Shown: piece after piece, positions 37,152-45,814 of the stretch
Position numbering within the stretch: position 1 is the first letter of the stretch
Layout of the letters: the number at the start of each line of letters is the position of its first letter
Origin: Marihabitans asiaticum
GTDB taxonomy: Bacteria; Actinomycetota; Actinomycetes; Actinomycetales; Dermatophilaceae
DNA length: 64,000 bases
Assembly (NCBI RefSeq): GCF_007828725.1
Contig: NZ_VIUW01000002.1
Location: forward strand, 62,001-126,000
Direction of reading: 5' to 3'
The notes under the pieces: model-generated
The model's database searches: none
The model's input: the letters and a program-made list of their open reading frames with translations, nothing else
Told to the model about the DNA's origin: nothing
Program-made: the position numbers and the translations under genes

Positions 37152-39122
37152 GTGCGCATCCTGCGAATCTCCCACAGCGCTGTGGTTGACGCATGGCGCG
37201 TGCGCGAGCGCGTGGCTCGTCGACACGGCCACCACGTCCGTTCGGTGAGTGCGCTCGTCTGGGACGAAGGGGGCGTCGAGACTCCCCTCGTAGCCCGCCC
37301 AGGGGAGGAGGTAGAGGGCGTGCGCACGTGGGGGAAGCACCCGGCACTCTTTCTCTACGACCCGCGCCCACTCTGGCGCCTCTTGCGGCAGGACTGGGAT
37401 GTCATCGACCTGCACGAGGAGCCCTTCGCCCTGGCCACTGCGGAAGTTCTCGCAATCCGCGCCCTGCAGGGCTTGCATATTCCGTACCTGTTGTATTCGG
37501 CCCAGAACATCGACAAACGGTACCCGCCGCCGTTCCGATGGCTTGAGCGGTGGGCCCTGCGTCACGCGCGGGCAGTAAGCGTGTGCAACTCACGGGCCGC
37601 TGAGATTGTCACCCGCAAGGGGCTCACCGGCCGTGCCGTTGTTGTCGGGTTGGGGCTGGACACCAGCGCCTTCACCCCCGCGCCTCACACCACGTCGGAG
37701 CGGAGCGTCATTCGAGTCGGCTATGTTGGCCGACTGGCGCCTCAAAAAGGTGTCCACGTGCTGCTCAAGGCGCTCGCTCGGGACTCCACCCTTCACCTCG
37801 CCCTCGCCGGAGCAGGCCCAGAGGAGGAAGCGCTCCGCGTCCGCGCCGAGCGCGACGGCACCCGCAACCGGGTCGAATTCGTGGGGCCGGTCGACCAGAC
37901 GCAACTTCCCGACTTCTACCGCAGCCTCGACGTCCTGGCCGTACCGTCCTTGACCACGCCTGGATGGGTCGAGCAATTCGGGCGGGTCGTCATCGAGGCC
38001 ATGGCGTGCGGCACCCCTGTCGTGGCCAGCGACAGCGGAGCTCTCCCCGAGGTGGTCGGTGGAGCCGGACTGCTTGTTGCACCAGGAGACGCATTAGAGT
38101 TGGCTGCGGCACTCAAGCAGGTGGGCACGGATGCTGAACTCGCGGGGAGAATGCGTGCTGCAGGGATTGCGCGTGCACAGGCGTACGACTGGGACGTGAT
38201 CGGCGGAGAGTACGTGGCGCTGTACGAGAACGTGGCCGGAGTGAGTCCGACGGGTGGCGCCGACGCCATGCCCGACATCATCGTGGTCGCCTTCCACAAT
38301 GCTGATCTCCTGCGGGAAACGCTCGCTCCAGTCGCTCACCTGTCGGTCACCGTCGTAGACAACTCGTCCGACCCCGACGTGCGAGCACTGTGCGAAGAAC
38401 TCGGCGTGCGGTACCTCGACCCCGGACGCAACGGTGGCTTTGCCGCGGGCGTCAACCACGGGCTCGCCCACCAATCTCCGACCGGCAGGGACGTTCTCCT
38501 GCTCAATCCCGACGCGGTCATCGACGAGTCAGGCATCCGACGCCTCCACTCTGCGCTGCGCGCACGACCAGATCTCGCCAGCGTCGGGCCTGCTCAGGTT
38601 GACGGACAAGGCATTCCGAGCCGGGTGGCGTGGCCGCTGCCCTCTCCTGCAGGCGCCGCCATCGAGGCCATCGGGCTGGGCAGCCGACGGCGCAACACCT
38701 ATGTCATCGGGTCGGTTCTGCTGTTGCGGGCTGAAGCCTTGGCACAAATCGGCGGATTCGACGAGTCGTTCTTCCTCTATGCAGAAGAAGCGGACTGGGC
38801 CCGACGTGCGGTCAGACTGGGCTGGCACCACCAACTCGTCAACGACGTCCAAGCCCTCCACATCGGGTCCGCTACGAGTTCGGACCCGATACGCCGCGAG
38901 GCGCATTTCCACGCGTCCCAGGAGCGGTACCACCGCAAGCACTTCGGAGCGTTCGGGTGGCAGATCGCGCGAGCTGCGATCATCGCGGGCTCTGCAGCGC
39001 GTGCCCTTGTGCTCCGTGGCGAGCGAGCGACTCACGCCCGCGATCGTGCCCTTCACTATCTTCGAGGGCCGATGGCGCGGCAGTTCGCTGCCTCGTCCCC
39101 TCCTGCGAGGAGCCCCGAGTGA
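37152..39122 (+). CDS. GT4-GT2 fusion glycosyltransferase
   Basis: About 656 aa with two enzymes in one chain. Residues 1-370 form a GT4 module: RILRISHSAVVDAWRVRER, VGYVGRLAPQKGVHVLLKA, and EQFGRVVIEAMACGTPVV with the EX7E motif. Residues ~375-650 form a GT2 module: PDIIVVAFHNADLLRETLAP, VVDNSSD, NGGFAAGVNHGL, LLNPDAVID and FDESFFLYAEEADWARR, the rhamnosyltransferase-like layout. GTG 37152 is preferred because GGAG lies 8 nt before it; GTG 37143 overlaps that site. The stop overlaps the polymerase start (GTGA). Confidence 0.87.
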   Translation: MRILRISHSAVVDAWRVRERVARRHGHHVRSVSALVWDEGGVETPLVARPGEEVEGVRTWGKHPALFLYDPRPLWRLLRQDWDVIDLHEEPFALATAEVLAIRALQGLHIPYLLYSAQNIDKRYPPPFRWLERWALRHARAVSVCNSRAAEIVTRKGLTGRAVVVGLGLDTSAFTPAPHTTSERSVIRVGYVGRLAPQKGVHVLLKALARDSTLHLALAGAGPEEEALRVRAERDGTRNRVEFVGPVDQTQLPDFYRSLDVLAVPSLTTPGWVEQFGRVVIEAMACGTPVVASDSGALPEVVGGAGLLVAPGDALELAAALKQVGTDAELAGRMRAAGIARAQAYDWDVIGGEYVALYENVAGVSPTGGADAMPDIIVVAFHNADLLRETLAPVAHLSVTVVDNSSDPDVRALCEELGVRYLDPGRNGGFAAGVNHGLAHQSPTGRDVLLLNPDAVIDESGIRRLHSALRARPDLASVGPAQVDGQGIPSRVAWPLPSPAGAAIEAIGLGSRRRNTYVIGSVLLLRAEALAQIGGFDESFFLYAEEADWARRAVRLGWHHQLVNDVQALHIGSATSSDPIRREAHFHASQERYHRKHFGAFGWQIARAAIIAGSAARALVLRGERATHARDRALHYLRGPMARQFAASSPPARSPE

Positions 39123-40441
39123 AAGAGCGTCTCCTGCGTCTGATTGCTGGGCTCGGGCTGACGCTCGGCGCTCTCATCGTCGGCTATGTCGTCCCTGGGC
39201 AACCGCTACTCGCGGTAGCGGTCTCGGTGGGGGTTCTCGCGATGGGGCTCTCGGCGATCAATCGTGCGTTCGTCCCGCTGCTGGTGCTGCCCGTGCTCTT
39301 CATCGTCGGCCGGGTCAGCTACTCGGGCGTCGACGTTTCGATCTCCGATGTCGGGCTTGCTGTTGCCACCCTGCCTGCGGTCGCCCTGAGCAGAACTCTG
39401 TCGCCAGCGATGCGATCCTTGATGTGGCTTATCGCGCTCTACCTCTTCTCGACGCTGTTCACCGTCGCGGCGAACCCGTACCTCGCCAATGTGATCGAGT
39501 GGGTCCACTCCGCAGTTCTTCTCGGTGGTGCGCTGTTCGTGGGGTGGTCAGTCGGCCGCGAGGGGTTCGGAGCGAAGGCGCTCAGCGTCATGCTCACGAC
39601 CGCCAGCGCGATATCGCTTCTCGTCATCATCTCGGGGGTGACCGCAGCGATGAAGGGGTCCTTTGAGCCGGTGTTCCTTGACTGGCCCTTCGGTATGCAC
39701 AAGAACTTCATCGGCACGACCTTGGGCATCATGGCGGTCGTCGCCTACGTCCACCCGGTATGGATGGGATGGAGCAAGTCCCTCGGGATGGCGGTCTTCG
39801 CTTGGCTCACGATCGGAGTTGCCTTTTCCCAGTCTCGACAGGCCATCATCGCGCTGGGGATTGCCCTGATCGTCCTCGTGCTGCGCACCCGCACCCAGCA
39901 GCGTCGTCCAATGTTGATCGTTTTCGCCGTCATTACCGCCTTCCTGTACGTTCTCAGCGTCGTGAGGGAGCAGGCGAGCAGCAGCAACGAATTCAACTCC
40001 TTCTTCCAACGACTCGCTTGGTTCTCCGATTCGATCGAGGTCTGGCAGACCAGCCCCGTCTTCGGTGTGGGGTTGCGCTGGTGGTACACCGACACCTTCG
40101 ACTACCGCTTCCAACCGCCAAACGCCGAGTTGGAGGTACTCACCTCGGCCGGGATCATTGGTCTAGTCGCTTTCCTCATCCTGATCACCGGAAGCCTCAC
40201 CATCCTGTGGCGATTGCCCCCGGAGTACGGCACGCTCGCAGCCCTCGTGGTCCTCTCGCGTTTTGTCCAAGCACAGTTCGATCTCTTCTGGACCGCAGTG
40301 CAGGTCTCCCTGCCGTTCGTGATCGTCGGCATTTGCCTCGGCGAACTTGCTCGTGTGGACAGTGAGCCGAAACAGCACTCGATCGCGAGTTCTCTCGGGG
40401 AGTCCTCCTCCGTCGACGAATCGGCCGTGGTCCAGCGATGA
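39119..40441 (+). CDS. O-antigen ligase/polymerase (Wzy-like) membrane protein
   Basis: Polytopic protein of 440 aa with about ten to twelve helices and one larger loop in the C-terminal half, the layout of Wzy polymerases and WaaL ligases. The loop contains FFQRLAWFSDSIEVWQTSPV and GVGLRWWYTDTF, resembling the family's RxxxW...GxGxG stretch. With the flippase and co-polymerase present, block polymerisation of the repeat unit is the likely role. GTG 39119 overlaps the fusion glycosyltransferase stop; its own stop overlaps the ATG of the giant protein. Confidence 0.82.
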   Translation: MKERLLRLIAGLGLTLGALIVGYVVPGQPLLAVAVSVGVLAMGLSAINRAFVPLLVLPVLFIVGRVSYSGVDVSISDVGLAVATLPAVALSRTLSPAMRSLMWLIALYLFSTLFTVAANPYLANVIEWVHSAVLLGGALFVGWSVGREGFGAKALSVMLTTASAISLLVIISGVTAAMKGSFEPVFLDWPFGMHKNFIGTTLGIMAVVAYVHPVWMGWSKSLGMAVFAWLTIGVAFSQSRQAIIALGIALIVLVLRTRTQQRRPMLIVFAVITAFLYVLSVVREQASSSNEFNSFFQRLAWFSDSIEVWQTSPVFGVGLRWWYTDTFDYRFQPPNAELEVLTSAGIIGLVAFLILITGSLTILWRLPPEYGTLAALVVLSRFVQAQFDLFWTAVQVSLPFVIVGICLGELARVDSEPKQHSIASSLGESSSVDESAVVQR

Positions 40442-43400
40442 AAGTCATCCAGATAGTCCCGTCCGTCGGTCGTGGCAGCGGAGTTGAGTCTGTTGCCTAT
40501 CACCTTGAGCAGGAGTGGCAGCAGCTCGGCGTGGAAACCCTGCGGTTCACCATGGCCGATGCGCGGGGCGACTGGCTCCCCGCCGCCGGGAAGGGTGCGG
40601 CCGGGAAGATCGCACTGCTCATGCGCGTCGTGTGGTTCTCCACTGTCGGAACCCTCCTCGCGCGGCACATGCTGCGTCAGCACCCGGACGCGGTGTCCGT
40701 TTGCCACAATGACGTCATGGCTGGCGACGTCTACGTCAACCACGGGATCATCCACGTCGCCCTGGCCGCCCAGGGGCGCCGCTGGTGGCGCACGATCCGT
40801 AACCCCATACACGCCTTCACCGGCGTCCGCGACACCATCCGCTACGCATCCCGTCGCTTCCATCGGGTCGTGATCAATCTCGTCGCGACCGAGGAATCAG
40901 ATCTGCGCGCGACCTACCCTCGCATGCGAGTCCCGAGCCGCGTCATCGGCAACGGCGTGGACACGGATACCTATCGACCACCGACCGTCAACGAGCGAAC
41001 TGCCGCGCGCGCGGCGGCAGGCATCCCCGCTGAGGACTTCACCATCCTCTTCGTCGGGCACGAGTTCGAGCGAAAGGGGCTGTCTCAGCTCGTCGAGGCC
41101 GTCGCCGCGGGCCCACCGGAGTGGCACCTCGTCGTGGTCGGTGGCGACGACGGTCTCCTCGATCGACTCAGGGCAACAACGGCCGCAGGAAGTCTTGCCG
41201 AGCGTCTCCACCTCGTCGGGCCGGTTGCGGACCCGACTTCCTTCCTCCACGCCGCGGACGTGCTCGCCACCCCGAGCAGTTACGAGTCCTACGGCCTCGT
41301 GGTTCTTGAAGCGATGGCCTGCGGCCTTCCTGTCGTGGCGACGCCGACCGGTTGTGCCGCCGACCTCGTCCTCGACGGTGCAACGGGCTGGCTCTGCACG
41401 CAAGAGCCCTCCTCGATCCGAGCGGCCCTGCAGCGTGTGGCGAACGCCGACCGCCGGCGAATGCGTGAGGCCGCCCGAGCCGTCGCCATGCGCCATTCAT
41501 GGCGTTCCATCGCCCAGCGATACCTCCAGCTCTTCGAGGAACTGCACGAGGGAGAATCCCAAACCAGCCGCACCCACATTGCACACGTCATCCGCTCCAC
41601 AGGCTTCGCGGGAGTCGAAAGGCACGTTGCAACGCTCGCGGGTGCGCAAGCCCAACTCGGGCATCGCGTCAGCGTCATCGGTGGTCGGGCCGAGGACATG
41701 CGTACCAGCCTGCCCGCCAGGGTTCGATTCCGTCCGGCCGCCACGGTGGCGGGAGCTGCATGGCAACTGGCCCGTTTGGTGATCACGGACCGGCCCAGCG
41801 TAGTGCACACGCACATGAGTGCCGCAGAGCTCGCAGCCAGCATGATCCCTTTGCGCGGGGCGCCCATTGTGAGCACGCGACACTTTGCGGCGCGACGCGG
41901 CGCACGGGGCCCTCACCGGGCACTGTTGGCCATCGTTGCGAAGCGCATCTGCAGTGAGGTGGCTGTGAGCGAGTACATCGCGCGACACGTGGCTGGTGAC
42001 ACCTGGGTGGTCCACCCAGGTGTCACAACCCGGCCTGAGGGTCGGGCCGCCCACGACCGTGAACGGACCGTGCTCGTCGCCCAGCGGCTCGAGATTGAGA
42101 AATCCACCGACACGGCCCTCGAGGCATTCGCGGCCTCCGGGCTCCCCAAGGAGGGTTGGCGCTTGCAGATCGCCGGTGGTGGATCCCAGCGCGGCACTTT
42201 GGAGGACTTGGCCGCACGGCTGGAGATCGCGGACGCGACAGACTTCCTCGGTCACCGTACCGATGTAGACCAGCTCATGTCCGACGCCGCAATCTTTCTC
42301 GCGCCCTGCGCCGTCGAGGGGTTGGGCATGAGTGTGCTGGAAGCCATGTCCAACGGCCTCCCTGTCGTTGCGGCGGCAGCTGGCGGCCACCTCGAGAGCG
42401 TCGGGGGTACCGAGGGCGCTGCACTCTTCCCCCCGGGGGACCCGGCCGCCGCTGGACAACTCCTGCGCGAGCTGGCCTCCGAGGCTGACCGTCGCCACGC
42501 CTATGGGCTGGCGTTGCGCCGCCGACAGCGGATGCACTTCTCCCCCACGGCTCAAGCTGAGCAGATGGATGCGGTGTATGCACACGCGCGTGCTGCACAC
42601 GTGCGCACCGACGGGCCCGACCTCGTCATCGTCTCACTCGAGCCCTGGGACCGCATCTGGCGACGCAACCAGCACCTCATCAGCGGTCTGCTGAGACGCG
42701 ACCCGTCTCTGACAGTGCTCTTTGTTGAGCCCGCCGTGGATCTCCTTCATGCCCTGCGCTCGGGCAACGCACCCCGTCGTGGCGCTGGCCTGAGACGGGG
42801 CCCGCGTGTCGAGGGCGTTGATCCCGGTGCACTGTGGCTGTATCAGCCGACGAAGTCCCTGCCCCGTCTTCTGGACCCTCAGCAAGACCAACGCTGGGCA
42901 CGCTCTGTTGTGCGTGCCGCGAGCAGGATCGGGATCACCGAACCGACCCTGTGGGTCAACGACCCCCAAGGTGCCGAGCTCCTCGACCTCAGCGAGTGGC
43001 CGGCACTCTACGACATCACCGACGACTGGCTCGAAGCCGACCGTGACGCTGCGACCCACGCACGTCTCGTTCGACAGGAACGCACGCTTATGGATCGTGC
43101 CCGCCAGGTCGTTGTGTGCTCGAAAGGTCTCCAGCAGAGCAAGGGCACCACCCGACCGGTCGTCCTCGTGCGCAACGCCGTTGATGTCCCGGCCTACCGC
43201 GCCCCAGCACCCCGGCCGCAGGACCTGCCCAGCCGCCCGGTGGCGCTGTACCTGGGGACGCTGCACAGCGACCGCCTCGACATCAGCCTCTGCGTCGACA
43301 CGGCGCGCCGGTTGCCGCCCGGCCGCCTCGTCCTGGTCGGCCCCGATGCCCTGACCTCTGCCCAGCGGCGACGACTCGACGACGCCGGAGTTGCACTGCT

Positions 43401-44628
43401 GGGACCCAAAGACCATCGCGAGGTCCCTGGATACCTCCAACACGCGGACGTCCTCGTCGTTCCCCACGTCGTCGATGCCTTCACCGACAGCCTCGATCCG
43501 ATCAAGCTCTACGAGTACAGGGCGGTCGGCCGACCGATCGTCACCACCCCAGTGGCAGGGTTCCGCGAGGTTCGCGGTACTGCCATCACTGTGGTCAATC
43601 GGTCGGACTTCGCCAACATGGTCGCGGCAGTGCTTGCGAGCGCTACCCACGACCTGCCAAGCGGTCAAGACGACATCCAGGACGACATCCCGTCGTGGGC
43701 TGAGCGGGTTGACGAGATGGCGACAGTGATCGCCAACGTACAGGAGTCTCCGACGAGGCTCGGCACGCTCCGCGACGTCCCGCTCTCAGTACGTCTCGAG
43801 ATGGCTCACCACGTCGTCCAGCATGTCGCGGAAACACACGGCATCGACATACTCCACATCAAGGGGCTCGCCCTGGACGATTCTTTGCAGTACCCCGGCC
43901 GCACCCCAACCGATGTCGACGTCCTCGCGCGACCGGACGACGCTGACGCGTTGGTGGGTGCGCTCCAGGGCGTGGGCTTCGAACTCCTTGGACGCTTCGC
44001 GACGAGCTCCCCCTTCGAGCACTCCGCCACCCTTCGGCACGACCAATGGGGCGATGTCGACGTCCACCGACTCTTCCCCGGCATTGGCCCCACTCCGAAG
44101 GAGAGCTTTGATCTGCTCTGGGAGCGCCGGAACACGGTCTTGCTCGGGGGTCGGGAGTGCGCAGTCCCACCCTTGGCCGCTCAAGCGCTCATGCTCGTCC
44201 TGCACGCGGCCCGCAGCCGGCTCGGAGCGCAACCTCGCAACGATCTGATGCACGTGGTGCATCATCCGGATCCGCACCTACGTCCAGCCCTTCTGGACCT
44301 CGCCGACGAGTTGCACGCGGAAGTCGCTATCGCCGCAGCCACGGGGCGCCTCCATGAGCACACCGGCCACCCAGATCACAACCTCTGGCACGCGGTGTCT
44401 GTCGGTGACAGTCGACTCGATGAGTGGCGTGCTCGGATCGCCGCCGCGCCCGACCTCAGGACGCGCCTGAGCGTGCTGCTGAGGGCTCCGACGGTCAACA
44501 CAGACCATCTCGCCATGCTTCTCGGTCGTCGCCCCACGGGCGTCGAGGTTGCAGCAGAGTTCGGCCGCAGGTCCGCCGCTGGGTTCCGCGAACTCACGGC
44601 CCGCATCATTCGCAGGGGTCGCTCATGA
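40438..44628 (+). CDS. Giant four-module protein: three glycosyltransferase modules plus nucleotidyltransferase-like domain
   Basis: An unbroken 1396-aa reading frame. Module 1 (about 1-375): GT4, with LFVGHEFERKGLSQLVEAV and SSYESYGLVVLEAMACGLPV. Module 2 (about 380-720): GT4, with HVIRSTGFAGVERHVATLAG and CAVEGLGMSVLEAMSNGLPV. Module 3 (about 723-1085): a more distant GT-B, with SLEPWDRIWRRNQHL, LYDITDDWLEAD and DSLDPIKLYEYRAVGRPIVT. Module 4 (about 1095-1396): PF14907-like nucleotidyltransferase, with IDILHIKGLALDDSLQYPGR and PTDVDVLARPDD. The last module is normally a separate protein beside HprK/PqqD genes, and here the PqqD gene starts inside its stop (ATGA). Domain limits are by eye. 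The modules may add successive sugars; the fourth domain's reaction is unknown. Confidence 0.85.
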   Translation: MKVIQIVPSVGRGSGVESVAYHLEQEWQQLGVETLRFTMADARGDWLPAAGKGAAGKIALLMRVVWFSTVGTLLARHMLRQHPDAVSVCHNDVMAGDVYVNHGIIHVALAAQGRRWWRTIRNPIHAFTGVRDTIRYASRRFHRVVINLVATEESDLRATYPRMRVPSRVIGNGVDTDTYRPPTVNERTAARAAAGIPAEDFTILFVGHEFERKGLSQLVEAVAAGPPEWHLVVVGGDDGLLDRLRATTAAGSLAERLHLVGPVADPTSFLHAADVLATPSSYESYGLVVLEAMACGLPVVATPTGCAADLVLDGATGWLCTQEPSSIRAALQRVANADRRRMREAARAVAMRHSWRSIAQRYLQLFEELHEGESQTSRTHIAHVIRSTGFAGVERHVATLAGAQAQLGHRVSVIGGRAEDMRTSLPARVRFRPAATVAGAAWQLARLVITDRPSVVHTHMSAAELAASMIPLRGAPIVSTRHFAARRGARGPHRALLAIVAKRICSEVAVSEYIARHVAGDTWVVHPGVTTRPEGRAAHDRERTVLVAQRLEIEKSTDTALEAFAASGLPKEGWRLQIAGGGSQRGTLEDLAARLEIADATDFLGHRTDVDQLMSDAAIFLAPCAVEGLGMSVLEAMSNGLPVVAAAAGGHLESVGGTEGAALFPPGDPAAAGQLLRELASEADRRHAYGLALRRRQRMHFSPTAQAEQMDAVYAHARAAHVRTDGPDLVIVSLEPWDRIWRRNQHLISGLLRRDPSLTVLFVEPAVDLLHALRSGNAPRRGAGLRRGPRVEGVDPGALWLYQPTKSLPRLLDPQQDQRWARSVVRAASRIGITEPTLWVNDPQGAELLDLSEWPALYDITDDWLEADRDAATHARLVRQERTLMDRARQVVVCSKGLQQSKGTTRPVVLVRNAVDVPAYRAPAPRPQDLPSRPVALYLGTLHSDRLDISLCVDTARRLPPGRLVLVGPDALTSAQRRRLDDAGVALLGPKDHREVPGYLQHADVLVVPHVVDAFTDSLDPIKLYEYRAVGRPIVTTPVAGFREVRGTAITVVNRSDFANMVAAVLASATHDLPSGQDDIQDDIPSWAERVDEMATVIANVQESPTRLGTLRDVPLSVRLEMAHHVVQHVAETHGIDILHIKGLALDDSLQYPGRTPTDVDVLARPDDADALVGALQGVGFELLGRFATSSPFEHSATLRHDQWGDVDVHRLFPGIGPTPKESFDLLWERRNTVLLGGRECAVPPLAAQALMLVLHAARSRLGAQPRNDLMHVVHHPDPHLRPALLDLADELHAEVAIAAATGRLHEHTGHPDHNLWHAVSVGDSRLDEWRARIAAAPDLRTRLSVLLRAPTVNTDHLAMLLGRRPTGVEVAAEFGRRSAAGFRELTARIIRRGRS

Positions 44629-44924
44629 CGCAGTACGTCGTACCGAAGGCAGTCGCCGTCGTCGTGCACGACGACACGGTCTTTGCCGCGCGGGTGCCCA
44701 GCGGCCCCATCATGGTGCTCGAGGGTTCTGCCGCCGTGTTGTGGTCCCTCGTAGCGAACACGACCGTGCACGACTTCCCTCGGATCGTCGCCGAGCACTT
44801 CGGTGTGGCCGAATCGGCGATCATCGACGACGTCGAGGCATTCCTTGTCTCCCTCGTGTCCCGGGGGCTTCTCACCACAGATTCGCAACCCTTCCTGCGT
44901 GGCGAGGATGACACCTCAGCCTGA
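44625..44924 (+). CDS. PqqD-like protein (peptide-chaperone fold)
   Basis: A 99-aa protein with the PqqD-like winged-helix layout: VVPKAVAVVVHDDTVFAARVPSG, then VLEGSAAVLWSLVANTT and AIIDDVEAFLVSLVSRGLL, matching the 'L-n-xxG/A-xxLW' and 'D-v-xxFl-xxL-xxxGL' pattern. PqqD-type domains bind precursor peptides in RiPP pathways; in this polysaccharide/HprK setting the client is unknown. ATG 44625 overlaps the giant protein's stop, so production is coupled to it. A promoter region follows before the Tat protein. Confidence 0.75.
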   Translation: MTQYVVPKAVAVVVHDDTVFAARVPSGPIMVLEGSAAVLWSLVANTTVHDFPRIVAEHFGVAESAIIDDVEAFLVSLVSRGLLTTDSQPFLRGEDDTSA

Positions 44925-44933
44925 GGGTATCGG

Positions 44934-44996
44934 TTGCTGGCGACTGGTGCTCGATTGCTGGCGGCTATGGACCAGTCGGCAAATTTCCGCTACTGT
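44934..44996 (+). promoter_or_regulatory. Promoter with upstream direct repeats (Tat protein/HprK genes)
   Basis: TGGACC (44968-44973), 17-bp spacer and TACTGT (44991-44996) form a good sigma-70-type promoter. Just upstream TTGCTGGCG occurs twice, at 44934-44942 and 44955-44963, exactly 21 bp or two helical turns apart, ending 4 bp before the -35 box: a likely activator site. GGGGAG lies 6-7 nt before the ATG at 45050. Confidence 0.5.
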
Positions 44997-45049
44997 CACG
45001 CTCAGCAACTCTTTCCGTACTCGTCCTCGGTCACATTGGGGAGCTCTCG

Positions 45050-45814
45050 ATGAGTGCCACACCACAGGCGCGTCCACACCAGACCCGCCGCAACGTCGTC
45101 AAGGGCGCCGCTTGGTCTGTTCCTCTGATGGCAGTCGGCGCGCCTGCCGCACATGCCGGGATCAGCAAGTGCACCGTGACGGGCTCTATCCAAGTAGGCC
45201 CCAAGCAATACGTCGACGTGCGAGCCATCTGCTCCAGCCAGTCGCAGACACTCAACCCGACGACGATCCGCGCGAATTACGGGCGCGCCTACCTCCCAAC
45301 GTACTTGGAGATCTGCAACTGCGAGAACTCGGAGCAGTGGTTCCGGTGGCAGGAGACCGACACTCTGAGCAACTTCCAGATCGAAGTCGATGGGGTGCAC
45401 AACGACCAGAACGGGCCGGGCCAGGGGTGGCGCCCCAGTTTTCAATTGCCCAAGTACGGCGATGTCGGCGGCTGCAAGCGCTTCAACCTCACCTACCGCA
45501 CCTCGGCAAGTCGCCCGTACTCCCCCAACCAAAACTCGACGCCCAATAACGCGCAAAGCGTGACCATTCAGTTCGTCCTGCAACGTGGCCCCTCTAGTAC
45601 CGGGCCCTGGACTCCGGTGACGACCTTGAATGTCACCGGAGGCGCGACGTGGAGAACTGTGGGCGTGGGCTGGTGGAACAGCGACCCCATCAACTTCAAT
45701 TCGTGCCAACCACAGAACAGCAGTTCAGCAAGGCAGGCCGCGCCGGAGTCCACCAGCGCGTCCGAGCCCACCGCGGAAAGCGCTCCGACGCCTTCCGCCG
45801 GCACCGGTGACTGA
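45050..45814 (+). CDS. Tat-exported Cys-containing surface protein of unknown function
   Basis: 254-aa protein with a clear twin-arginine signal: TRRNVVKGAAWSVPLMAVGA, probable cleavage after AHA. The mature part has six cysteines (in SKCT, AICS, EICN, CNCE, GGCK and SCQP) and many Asn, Gln, Trp and Tyr, suggesting a beta-rich, disulfide-linked extracellular domain. The C-terminus is a Ser/Ala/Pro/Glu-rich disordered tail. Similar 'RR-x-VVKGAAW' leaders occur on many actinobacterial surface proteins. No LPxTG or anchor is seen. It lies between two PqqD-type domains and its stop overlaps the HprK-like gene, so it may be the client of that system; that is inference. Confidence 0.8.
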   Translation: MSATPQARPHQTRRNVVKGAAWSVPLMAVGAPAAHAGISKCTVTGSIQVGPKQYVDVRAICSSQSQTLNPTTIRANYGRAYLPTYLEICNCENSEQWFRWQETDTLSNFQIEVDGVHNDQNGPGQGWRPSFQLPKYGDVGGCKRFNLTYRTSASRPYSPNQNSTPNNAQSVTIQFVLQRGPSSTGPWTPVTTLNVTGGATWRTVGVGWWNSDPINFNSCQPQNSSSARQAAPESTSASEPTAESAPTPSAGTGD

